Shown here: positions 1 to 5,670 of the stretch, one piece after another | Layout of the letters: the number at the start of each line of letters is the position of its first letter | Position numbering within the stretch: the first letter of the stretch is position 1 | Source of the DNA: SKPH01 sp051748565 | GTDB lineage: Bacteria; Bacillota; Dethiobacteria; DTU022 | DNA: 7,861 nucleotides | Assembly (NCBI GenBank): GCA_051748565.1 | Contig: JBNJHN010000077.1 | Coordinates: 1 to 7,861 of the forward strand | Reading direction: 5' to 3' | Program-made: the position numbers and the translations under genes | Notes under the pieces: model-generated | The model's database searches: none | The model's input: only the letters and a program-made list of their open reading frames with translations | Told to the model about the DNA's origin: nothing

Positions 1-35
1 TTTGAAAAGAATCCATTTAAAATAACTCACTGGCG

Positions 36-65
36 TTGACAGGATTGCCAGAATATTGATATAAT
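36..65 (+). promoter_or_regulatory. Strong sigma-A promoter for the membrane-protein gene
   Basis: The -35 hexamer TTGACA (36-41) and -10 hexamer TATAAT (60-65) both match the vegetative consensus exactly, with an 18-bp spacer. TG at 57-58 adds an extended -10 element (TGaTATAAT). Transcription would begin near 72, about 40 nt before the ATG at 113. This is the best promoter in the window and suggests high basal expression unless it is repressed; an inverted repeat around it is listed separately. No gene can be assigned to positions 1-35. Confidence 0.88.
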
Positions 66-84
66 AGGATACATTTTCAATATT
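52..84. promoter_or_regulatory. Inverted repeat flanking the -10 box and start point; candidate operator
   Basis: AATATTGA (52-59) and its exact reverse complement TCAATATT (77-84) lie 17 bp apart, about 25 bp centre to centre. The left arm abuts the -10 hexamer and the right arm covers roughly +6 to +13. A dimeric repressor bound here would block RNA polymerase. The bases are seen; the regulatory role is inferred, and AT-rich DNA produces such repeats by chance more often than balanced DNA does. Confidence 0.4.
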
Positions 85-112
85 TTTGCTTAATATGAAG
101 GGTGCAATATTA

Positions 113-526
113 ATGAGCAGGCTTGAAAAAGCCATAGAAAACAAGAGAAAAAGTAAACAGAAGAGAAATAAAATAATTGCTGTATTATTTGTTTTTTTGG
201 TATTTATAGGCCTGGTTGCTTTTATATTTTTGGATGATATTACGGGGTTATTTGATCAGAATGAGGCGGATCTAATTGATATGGCCAGGACGGCTGCTTT
301 CATAGATGTCTTTGGACTGACCTATGTGCGGGTCTATCTGAACAATGGTCAGACTGCTTCTGAAGTTACCGCAGATGGTGAGCAGCTTCTTTACAGATCT
401 GAGCATGACCGTTGGGAACTGGTCATGAGTGATTATGTGGAAGGTGATGTTTTGCAGATTGTAATCATTTCCGGGGAAGATAATAGTGTTATACAAAAAG
501 CGATTATCATTGCTGAAGAACTTTAA
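113..526 (+). CDS. Small single-pass membrane protein of unknown function
   Basis: The protein has 137 residues. Residues 1-20 are hydrophilic and very basic (seven K/R within 11-20). One hydrophobic helix follows (about 21-40, starting IIAVLFVFLV). A C-terminal domain of about 95 residues has alternating beta-type stretches (TYVRVYL, WELVMSDY, LQIVIIS, AIIIAEEL) and is mostly acidic. The positive-inside rule puts the N terminus in the cytoplasm and the C-terminal domain outside the membrane. ATG 113 is chosen because GAAGGGTG (97-104) sits 8 nt upstream; the same frame is open from TTG 86 and ATG 95, but those would place the ribosome site inside the gene. It has its own consensus promoter. 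I do not recognise the family. The next gene also encodes an exported protein, so the two may act together at the cell envelope, but this is only inferred from adjacency. Confidence 0.8.
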   Translation: MSRLEKAIENKRKSKQKRNKIIAVLFVFLVFIGLVAFIFLDDITGLFDQNEADLIDMARTAAFIDVFGLTYVRVYLNNGQTASEVTADGEQLLYRSEHDRWELVMSDYVEGDVLQIVIISGEDNSVIQKAIIIAEEL

Positions 527-542
527 CCTCACAATAAAGATG

Positions 543-579
543 GGAAGCGGGTTAGGTGATCCGGAAGCCAGGCGCTTCC
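543..579 (+). other. Two mutually exclusive hairpins in the gap after the membrane-protein gene
   Basis: The segment CGCTTCC (573-579) can pair with GGAAGCG (543-549; 7 bp, 23-nt loop), and its last six bases can instead pair with GGAAGC (563-568; 6 bp, 5-nt loop). The compact form is followed by AGTATTATTTATAG, which is T-rich but not a clean U tract, so any terminator activity would be weak. Competing stems of this kind are typical of attenuators, but there is no further proof. The structure lies 17 bases past the preceding stop codon and about 110 bases before the next large gene. Confidence 0.35.
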
Positions 580-617
580 AGTATTATTTATAGAAACAAT
601 AACAAAGGAAGGGGGTT

Positions 618-689
618 TTGCCGAAAGAAGAGTCATTCAAATGTAAGAGATATATAGATAATGTACAAAATGAAGGGAGAAAAAAATAA
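618..689 (+). CDS. Possible 23-codon leader ORF coupled to the secreted-protein gene
   Basis: A TTG at 618 opens a 23-codon frame ending in TAA at 687-689. The last A of that stop is also the first A of the next gene's ATG (TAATG), a classic arrangement for translational coupling. Upstream lies a purine run AAAGGAAGGGGG (604-615), in which AAAGGA is 8 nt from the TTG. No other start uses this ribosome-binding-like site. The peptide is hydrophilic and basic, starts MPKEESFKCKRY and ends NEGRKK. It has no recognised motif and no amino-acid run typical of an attenuation leader. The start codon is weak and the ORF short, so chance is possible; the SD-like purine run and the exact junction are the reasons for listing it. 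Confidence 0.3.
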   Translation: MPKEESFKCKRYIDNVQNEGRKK

Positions 690-1387
690 TGATTTTCAAC
701 AAGAAACAAGCCGGGATTGTAATGCTGTGTATTTTGCTGCTTTTTTTACTTTCCTCTGAGGTATTGGCGGCAACGTCGGTTACGGAAGTTGAATACGTTT
801 TATACGAAAGATCCGACGGGGAAAATATTATAGTTGATTATCAAAAAGCTCTGGAATTGTACAATCCACCATTCAATCAGGAGCCCCTGAAAACAGCCTT
901 GCAGGAGATAGAAGTTGCATTAGCCAATTTCAGGCAGGTTTATGTCAAAACTGATGCAAAAACAATTGACTACAGTAAAGCTGTTGATGATGGGAAGACA
1001 TACAGTGAGGCCATCGCAAGTACTGCCTATGACGTGGATATAGATCTTTTTGCTCTGGCCGATTTGGAATTGTACTCGCAGACAGGTCTGTCTTCTGCTT
1101 ATCGTACTCCCCTTCTTCCTGAATTTCCCGACGGTATAAGCTATAATATGGCTTGGTCTATTTTTGCCAGGTGTTGGTTTGTTAACATAATCATTGAGGA
1201 GCCCTATAACCCGAATAATGTTGATGCTGTTAAGGTGATGGGTAAAACGGGAGTGCGTGGTACAGGAGATAATAGCAATGTTTGGCGTGTTAGAATTTAT
1301 GAAAGTGACCTTCCTGCCGGCGCATCGGAGCCTGTAATTAATACCACAACGGTAAGGGTAATGTACGAAGGTTCATTATTATGGTAG
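689..1387 (+). CDS. Secreted protein of unknown function with Sec signal peptide
   Basis: The protein has 232 residues. The N terminus is a textbook signal peptide: lysines at 5-6, a hydrophobic core at about 9-22, and a VLA cleavage site at 25-27 giving a mature chain starting ATSVTEV. No lipobox is present, so it is probably released or wall-associated rather than a lipoprotein. The mature part has a Tyr/Asp-rich stretch to about 130 (IIVDYQKALELYNPPFNQ), a middle region with YRTPLLPEFPDGISYNMAW (138-156), and a Thr/Val-rich C terminus ending in LLW. I recognise no domain or catalytic motif. The start is supported by GAAGGGAGA (672-680) 8 nt before ATG. The stop is TAG at 1385, followed by a hairpin terminator. 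No convincing promoter was found in 527-688, so it may be co-transcribed with the membrane-protein gene or read from a weak promoter in the gap. Confidence 0.8.
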   Translation: MIFNKKQAGIVMLCILLLFLLSSEVLAATSVTEVEYVLYERSDGENIIVDYQKALELYNPPFNQEPLKTALQEIEVALANFRQVYVKTDAKTIDYSKAVDDGKTYSEAIASTAYDVDIDLFALADLELYSQTGLSSAYRTPLLPEFPDGISYNMAWSIFARCWFVNIIIEEPYNPNNVDAVKVMGKTGVRGTGDNSNVWRVRIYESDLPAGASEPVINTTTVRVMYEGSLLW

Positions 1388-1418
1388 ATTTTAACTATTG
1401 AGATGCTAACAAAGTTAA

Positions 1419-1451
1419 AAGCCGCGGGTGCGAATTAAAAGCCCGCGGCTT
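1419..1451. terminator. Bidirectional GC-rich hairpin terminator
   Basis: AAGCCGCGGG (1419-1428) pairs perfectly with CCCGCGGCTT (1442-1451), a 10-bp stem with eight G-C pairs and a 13-nt loop. Downstream on + the sequence is AATTACTTT; on - it is TTTAACTTTG after the stem, a somewhat better U-rich tail. It lies 31 bases after the secreted-protein stop and about 90 bases beyond the stop of the convergent flavin oxidoreductase gene, so it can end both transcripts. Confidence 0.7.
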
Positions 1452-1465
1452 AATTACTTTAGAAC

Positions 1466-1509
1466 ATTATTGATTCGAGGTTTATCCGGCAAAAAGAGCC
1501 ATCAATAAT
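1466..1509. repeat. 9-bp perfect inverted repeat in the convergent gap
   Basis: ATTATTGAT (1466-1474) and ATCAATAAT (1501-1509) are exact reverse complements separated by 26 bases. The arms are AT-rich and the loop long, so RNA folding would be weak. No flanking direct repeat or transposase remnant is visible. It lies between the terminator hairpin and the 3' end of the flavin oxidoreductase gene. Confidence 0.35.
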
Positions 1510-1540
1510 CAGCATGGGTCTCCACGAACTGCATCATGTT

Positions 1541-2266
1541 TCACCGGGTTTTGCCTATCGATGTCATGTAGACAGCGAATTCGTTTGCGCCGTCGACATC
1601 GATAATTTTATTTACCTCTTCATCAAAAAAAGCTCCTACCTGGCAGGATCCCAGCCCGCAGGAGACGGCTGCAAGGGCTGCGTTTTGGGCTATGTGGCCG
1701 GCATCGAGGTAGATATAGCGATAAGCCCGCTGTTCATACTTCCACTTGGAACGTTCAATCATTGCACTCCAGACCAAGTTGAAAGAAGCATCTCGCAGCA
1801 TCTTTTGACCTAAAGCGGCCCTGGCCAATTCCATGCCGAAGTTTCCTTCTTTTACAAGTACCAGTGCGTGAAAAGGAACCTGGTAATGGTATACTCCAGG
1901 TTTGAATCCTTCCACATTATTGATCACACAGTAAGTTTCAATCGGGAAAAGTCCCCCGGCTGATGGTGCTGTTCGGAACTGGTGATACTCGGTTGCCATG
2001 CTAATTCCCTGGGCAGCCCAGAGAACTTGAGAGAGTTTAATGCCCGGCAGAACCGATTCCCTGTAATTCCGCTCAGAACGCCTTTCCTGGAGCAGCGAGA
2101 AAAGCGGCCTGCCGCCGGATTGGTCCGGTTTTTCGAGTTCAAAACGTTCCAGTTCAGGCGGGTATTTTTTGTACAGGGCAGGTTTACTATCCCAGTCGAG
2201 AGCCCTCCCTCCTAGTGTTTGCCGATTATACATGCTTAGTCGCTGAAAATCATCTCCGTAATTCAT
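1541..2266 (-). CDS. SagB/ThcOx-type FMN-dependent nitroreductase-family oxidoreductase
   Basis: The protein has 241 residues, a usual length for a free-standing SagB-type dehydrogenase. Residues 12-36 (MYNRQTLGG...LDWDSKPALYKKYP) form the N-terminal signature of the subfamily. RRSERNYR (62-69) and RTAPSAGG (98-105) match the FMN phosphate- and ring-binding segments of the nitroreductase fold. YIYLDAGHIAQNAALAA (184-200) with CGLGSCQVGAF (203-213) forms the C-terminal core. Family members SagB, McbC and PatG-Ox oxidise thiazolines or oxazolines to azoles in peptide natural products, but many stand-alone homologues have no known substrate. No YcaO cyclodehydratase, precursor peptide or transporter is visible here, so an azole role is unsupported. 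ATG 2266 is preceded by AAAGGGGG with a 6-nt gap and by its own promoter. It is transcribed divergently from the hydrolase operon. Confidence 0.9.
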   Translation of the reverse strand: MNYGDDFQRLSMYNRQTLGGRALDWDSKPALYKKYPPELERFELEKPDQSGGRPLFSLLQERRSERNYRESVLPGIKLSQVLWAAQGISMATEYHQFRTAPSAGGLFPIETYCVINNVEGFKPGVYHYQVPFHALVLVKEGNFGMELARAALGQKMLRDASFNLVWSAMIERSKWKYEQRAYRYIYLDAGHIAQNAALAAVSCGLGSCQVGAFFDEEVNKIIDVDGANEFAVYMTSIGKTR

Positions 2267-2285
2267 AATTATCCCCCTTTAATTC

Positions 2286-2314
2286 ATTGTAGGTTAATTA
2301 ACAGCGACGGTCAA
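2286..2314 (-). promoter_or_regulatory. Sigma-A promoter of the SagB-type gene with a palindrome in its spacer
   Basis: On the minus strand TTGACC (2314-2309) and TACAAT (2291-2286) are separated by exactly 17 bp, each one base from consensus. Transcription would start near 2279, leaving a very short leader that begins at the ribosome-binding site. The perfect palindrome GTTAATTAAC (2293-2302) sits between the two hexamers, a position where a bound repressor would block polymerase; that role is inferred. Confidence 0.75.
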
Positions 2315-2435
2315 CGTGGTTAAGGCAGGAATTGCAGTAACTTGAAGGAAATAATAAAGTGATTGATTAAGAAGTAAAGTCAATATTTTAAAGAAGTTCT
2401 AATTAGCGGCCGGCCAAGAAAATAATTATTGACCT

Positions 2436-2451
2436 TTAAACAGCTGTTTAA
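2436..2451. promoter_or_regulatory. 16-bp perfect palindrome, candidate operator of the hydrolase operon
   Basis: TTAAACAGCTGTTTAA is a perfect 16-bp palindrome. It lies about 45-60 bp upstream of the start point predicted from the TGCTATAAT box, a typical activator position. A second palindrome, GGCCGGCC (2408-2415), stands 20 bp further upstream and is conspicuous in AT-rich surroundings. The rest of the 2315-2435 stretch is AT-rich with no ORF or RNA gene that I can support. Confidence 0.5.
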
Positions 2452-2457
2452 GCGGTT

Positions 2458-2489
2458 TTGGTGGCATTAATGGAATTCTATGCTATAAT
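2458..2489 (+). promoter_or_regulatory. Extended -10 promoter of the MBL / desulfurase-like / NIF3 operon
   Basis: TGCTATAAT (2481-2489) is a perfect extended -10 element. The best -35 candidate, TTGGTG (2458-2463), is poor and 20 bp away, so the promoter relies on the extended -10 or an activator, perhaps through the palindrome at 2436-2451. Transcription would start near 2496, about 23 nt before the ATG. Confidence 0.65.
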
Positions 2490-2518
2490 TTAAAATAATA
2501 TTTTAAGGAGATAAGGCT

Positions 2519-3400
2519 ATGGAAAACCGACACGGGGTAATGGAATCAATTGAGATTACTGTCCTTATTGATGACAATGCCGGTTATGATTCCGGGTTGC
2601 TGGGGCAGCATGGTGTTGCTTTCCTTCTCGAAGCCAGGACTGATCGCGGTTGGAAAACGGTCCTCTTTGATACCGGCCGGTCAGCTGAAACGGTACTTCA
2701 GAACATGAAGTTGCTGGGTAAAGATCCCGGTAAAATCGATATGGTCATCTTATCGCACTGCCACTTTGATCATACTGGAGGGCTGTCCGGTATTTTGGAA
2801 GCCATCGGGCGCAGTCGTATTCCGGTAATTGCACACCCTTCGATATATCGTTCGAATTTCACTGTTAAACCAGCCCTCCGTCCTGTTGGCATAAGCCCGG
2901 AAAATAGCCGGGAAAAGATCAGTAAAAATGGAGGAGAGTTAATTCTTACAGAGGAACCGCTTCCCCTGATGCCGGGTGCTGTCACTACAGGGGAGATAAA
3001 GGAGCATGCAAGTTTTGAAACAGCCCCGACTCTTTCGCTTTTAACCATCGAAAATGGGAAAATGGTAATGGATTTTATGAAAGATGACTTGTCACTTATT
3101 TTTATCCTACCCCGGGGACTGGCTATAGTTACCGGTTGTTCTCATGCCGGGATAGTTAGTATCATAAAGTCTGCCGTTCAATTGACCGGCATTGATCAGA
3201 TTGCTGCCGTAATCGGAGGGTTCCATTTAATTGATGCTGATGAAAACAGAATCAACAGGACAGTTGAAGCCTTAACGGATATGAAAATCGGCAAAATTTA
3301 CAGCGGCCACTGTACGGGCCTGAAAGCGGAAGCCAAAATGCTGCAGTATTTGGGAGAAGGTTTCCATAAGTTGCATTCTGGTATGAAAATTACAATCTAG
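2519..3400 (+). CDS. Metallo-beta-lactamase-fold hydrolase, COG1237 type
   Basis: The protein has 293 residues. The metal site is complete: HCHFDH at 80-85 (HxHxDH motif), GCSH with His209, GGFH with His236 and SGHCTG with His264. FDTG at 50-53 precedes the motif, as is usual. The N terminus (ITVLIDDNAG) and the GCSHAGIVSII segment fit the COG1237 group, often annotated as 7,8-dihydropterin-6-yl-methyl-4-(beta-D-ribofuranosyl)aminobenzene-5'-phosphate synthase. That activity belongs to archaeal tetrahydromethanopterin synthesis and is probably over-assigned to bacterial members, so only a cytoplasmic metal-dependent hydrolase or transferase is claimed. ATG 2519 is favoured by AAGGAG (2505-2510) 8 nt upstream; ATG 2540 is an in-frame alternative with a poorer site. 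First gene of a three-gene operon, 20 bp from the next. Confidence 0.9.
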   Translation: MENRHGVMESIEITVLIDDNAGYDSGLLGQHGVAFLLEARTDRGWKTVLFDTGRSAETVLQNMKLLGKDPGKIDMVILSHCHFDHTGGLSGILEAIGRSRIPVIAHPSIYRSNFTVKPALRPVGISPENSREKISKNGGELILTEEPLPLMPGAVTTGEIKEHASFETAPTLSLLTIENGKMVMDFMKDDLSLIFILPRGLAIVTGCSHAGIVSIIKSAVQLTGIDQIAAVIGGFHLIDADENRINRTVEALTDMKIGKIYSGHCTGLKAEAKMLQYLGEGFHKLHSGMKITI

Positions 3401-3420
3401 ATAGCAAAGAGGGAATATGA

Positions 3421-4686
3421 ATGAAATATGATGTGGGTTATATAAGAAGTCAGTTCCCGGCTCTATCGTTACAAGTAAACGGTTATCCTGCAGCATTCTT
3501 CGACGGCCCGGGAGGGACCCAGGTGCCGCAGCGTGTTATCGATGCTGTGGTCGATTACATGGTTCGCTGTAATGCCAATGCCGGCGGTGCATTTTTAACC
3601 AGCCATAATAGTGATCAGGTAATTAATGAAGCTCGCCGGGCTCTTTCAGATTTTCTCGGTTCCAGCCCGGATGAAGTGGCATTTGGGCAGAATACGACTA
3701 CTATGATGTATCAGCTTGCTCTGGCCCTGGGTAGGGAGGCAAGCCCTCGAAAAGAGATCATGATTACAGAAATTGATCACGAGGCAAACCGTGGGCCATG
3801 GTTGGCTTTGGAAGAGCGGGGTTTTAAAATCCGGGAAGTAAGGATGGATACGGAAACCTGTATTATTGACATGGAAGATTTTAAATCAAAGCTTTCCGAT
3901 AAAACCCTGGTTGCCGCTTTTAACTATGCCTCAAATGGGGTTGGAACTGTTAGTGATGTTAAAGAAATGATTCGACTGGCTCATGAAGCCGGTGCGATTG
4001 CCGTGGTTGACGCAGTGCACTATGCCCTGCATGGTCCAATCGATGTCAGGTTGCTTGATGTCGATTATCTTCTCTGTTCGGCTTACAAATTTTTCGGACC
4101 GCACATTGGGGTTCTTTACGGCAAGCATGAACGCCTGTCTGTTTTGCCCGCCTACAGGCTCCGGGTTCAGTCTGACTCTGTTCCCTGCCGGATAGAGACA
4201 GGAACATTAAATCATGAAGGGATTGCCGGTGCGGCAGCAGCAATTGAATTTATTGCCGACCTGGGCCGCCGTTTTGGAAGTTCTGAAAAAGTGATTAAAG
4301 CCGGTATAGATACAAACAGGTCGGAGCGCCGCCGGCTGGTAATAGCAGGTATGGAAGCAATGGAATTCTATGAGCAGCCTTTGACTGAAAAATTGCTTAA
4401 CGGGCTTTCAACAATCAAAAAAGTTAAAGTCTACGGCCCTCCAAGAGGGTATCCGCGTACCTCGACGATTTCATTTACTATTGATGGAGTGCCGGCCGAT
4501 CAAGTTGCCTCAGCTCTTGGTGAAAAAGGGATCTTCGTCTGGGATGGCCATTTTTATGCTGTCCGCCTGGTTGAACGTCTCGGTTTGATGTCGCTCGGAG
4601 GTCTGATTAGGGTAGGTCTCTGCCCTTATAATACTGAAACTGAAATCGATCGTTTGCTCGAAGAAACGCGCAGGATTGCGTTGTAA
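3421..4686 (+). CDS. Cysteine-desulfurase-like PLP-dependent protein (class V aminotransferase, VC1184 type)
   Basis: The protein has 421 residues, a full-length class V aminotransferase fold. FFDGPGGTQVPQRVIDA (26-42) is the N-terminal signature of the VC1184-type cysteine-desulfurase-like group. His120 in DHEAN probably stacks on the PLP ring. Asp197 and His200 (VVDAVHYALHGP) hold the pyridine ring. Lys223 in CSAYKFFGPH is the Schiff-base lysine, and ETGTLNHEG (259-267) is another conserved block. True IscS/SufS enzymes carry a catalytic cysteine in the C-terminal half; here the corresponding region reads GIFVWDGHFYAVRL (370-383) without cysteine, as expected for this group, so group II desulfuration through that residue is unlikely. 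The true substrate is unknown. AGAGGG ends 7 nt before ATG 3421. It is co-transcribed with its neighbours. Confidence 0.9.
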   Translation: MKYDVGYIRSQFPALSLQVNGYPAAFFDGPGGTQVPQRVIDAVVDYMVRCNANAGGAFLTSHNSDQVINEARRALSDFLGSSPDEVAFGQNTTTMMYQLALALGREASPRKEIMITEIDHEANRGPWLALEERGFKIREVRMDTETCIIDMEDFKSKLSDKTLVAAFNYASNGVGTVSDVKEMIRLAHEAGAIAVVDAVHYALHGPIDVRLLDVDYLLCSAYKFFGPHIGVLYGKHERLSVLPAYRLRVQSDSVPCRIETGTLNHEGIAGAAAAIEFIADLGRRFGSSEKVIKAGIDTNRSERRRLVIAGMEAMEFYEQPLTEKLLNGLSTIKKVKVYGPPRGYPRTSTISFTIDGVPADQVASALGEKGIFVWDGHFYAVRLVERLGLMSLGGLIRVGLCPYNTETEIDRLLEETRRIAL

Positions 4687-4714
4687 ATTATATAAAAAAG
4701 AGAGGATGTCAAAC

Positions 4715-5668
4715 TTGAAAATTAAAGAAATTTATGAGTATGTTGTTGAGAAAGGGATTGAAAAAGATCCGCGGAAACCTGAAGGCGTAAAAGAAGCTCT
4801 GGAACGCGTTAAGAAAAAGTACGAGGATATGAAAGCAGATGAAAAAAAAGAATTTGATCTTGAATCTTTGACCAACCCGTACAGTGATACGCGGATTTTA
4901 TGTGGTGATAAGGAAACCGAAGTAAAGCGAATGATGGTCGGGGTTGATATTGAGGTAGGCGAGGTAATGCTTGCTGACCGACTGACCGATAAAAACCAGC
5001 CTGTTGATTTGATCATGGCACACCACCCTGAAGGAAGAGCGCTTGCAGAACTGCATGATGTGATGCACCTTCAGGAAGATATCCTGGCCCGTTTTGGCGT
5101 GCCGATAAATGTAGCTGAATCAATCATGGCTTCGCGGATCAGCGAAGTAAAACGAGGACTGATGCCGATTAATCATAACAGGGCTATTGACGCGGCAAAA
5201 ATACTGGATATTGCGATGATCAGTGCCCATACCGTAGCCGATAATCAGGTGGCTGCTTTTTTACAGGAAATGTTCGATCAAGAAGTTCCGCGTACCCTTG
5301 GGGATATTATAAAGCTTCTCAAGGAAATTCCGGAATATGCCGAGGCTGTCAAGCATAGCGCCGGCCCGGAGATAATCCTCGGCAGCAAGGAACGCCGTGC
5401 CGGTAAGGTTTTGGTTGATATGACCGGGGGAACCAGCGGCTCTGAAGATGCTTACAACAAACTGTCCCAGGCAGGGGTCGGTACGATTATCGTTATGCAT
5501 ATGGACGAGAAGCATCGTAAAAAGGCAGAAAAAAGTCATATTAACGTAATTATTGCAGGGCATATTGCCAGCGATTCACTGGGTATAAACCTGCTTCTTG
5601 ACGGAATTGAAAATAAGGGTGTTGAGATAATTCCCTGTTCCGGTCTGATCAGAAATAAGCGTAGTTAA
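4715..5668 (+). CDS. NIF3/DUF34-family metal-binding protein
   Basis: From TTG 4715 the protein has 317 residues. AHHPEG (102-107) supplies the His-His pair of the NIF3 di-metal site, and GHIASDSLGIN (282-292) the distal His and acidic ligand. MMVGVDI (73-79) and NVAES (132-136) are other recognisable blocks. The N-terminal 60 residues are highly charged. The family is nearly universal, binds two metal ions and has no agreed function; the label GTP cyclohydrolase 1 type 2 seen on some homologues is doubtful. Start choice: GAGAGG (4700-4705) directly touches ATG 4706 but is 9 nt from TTG 4715, and the protein then starts KIKEIYEY, as I recall for relatives; ATG 4706 adds three residues. The frame is open from 4676, inside the upstream gene. 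Last gene of the operon; its stop is 2 bp from that of the convergent synthetase. Confidence 0.87.
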   Translation: MKIKEIYEYVVEKGIEKDPRKPEGVKEALERVKKKYEDMKADEKKEFDLESLTNPYSDTRILCGDKETEVKRMMVGVDIEVGEVMLADRLTDKNQPVDLIMAHHPEGRALAELHDVMHLQEDILARFGVPINVAESIMASRISEVKRGLMPINHNRAIDAAKILDIAMISAHTVADNQVAAFLQEMFDQEVPRTLGDIIKLLKEIPEYAEAVKHSAGPEIILGSKERRAGKVLVDMTGGTSGSEDAYNKLSQAGVGTIIVMHMDEKHRKKAEKSHINVIIAGHIASDSLGINLLLDGIENKGVEIIPCSGLIRNKRS

Positions 5669-5670
5669 AG

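Noticed and set aside
1505..1540. Short in-frame continuation (starts NMMQFVETHADY) after the SagB-type stop TGA, considered as TGA readthrough or a small peptide
   Set aside because: The protein already ends where the family normally ends (VYMTSIGKTR), there is no ribosome-binding site or recoding structure, and the extension is only 12 codons.
1514..1813. 99-codon + strand open frame over the 3' end of the SagB-type gene
   Set aside because: It lies antisense to a well-supported gene, has no ribosome-binding site, and its translation shows no recognisable protein character.
2315..2435. Riboswitch or small RNA in the divergent intergenic region
   Set aside because: The SagB-type leader is only about 13 nt and the operon leader about 23 nt, so neither transcript contains this stretch, and no conserved RNA fold is apparent.
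2469..4372. Exact 14-bp repeat AATGGAATTCTATG at 2469-2482 and 4359-4372
   Set aside because: One copy is at the operon promoter, the other is ordinary coding sequence (AMEFYE). Similarity stops at both ends, and a single 14-bp match in a window this size is within reach of chance.
4676..4714. NIF3 start at TTG 4676 inside the upstream gene
   Set aside because: No ribosome-binding site precedes it, and the extra residues look unlike protein of the family; GAGAGG supports 4715 (or less well 4706).
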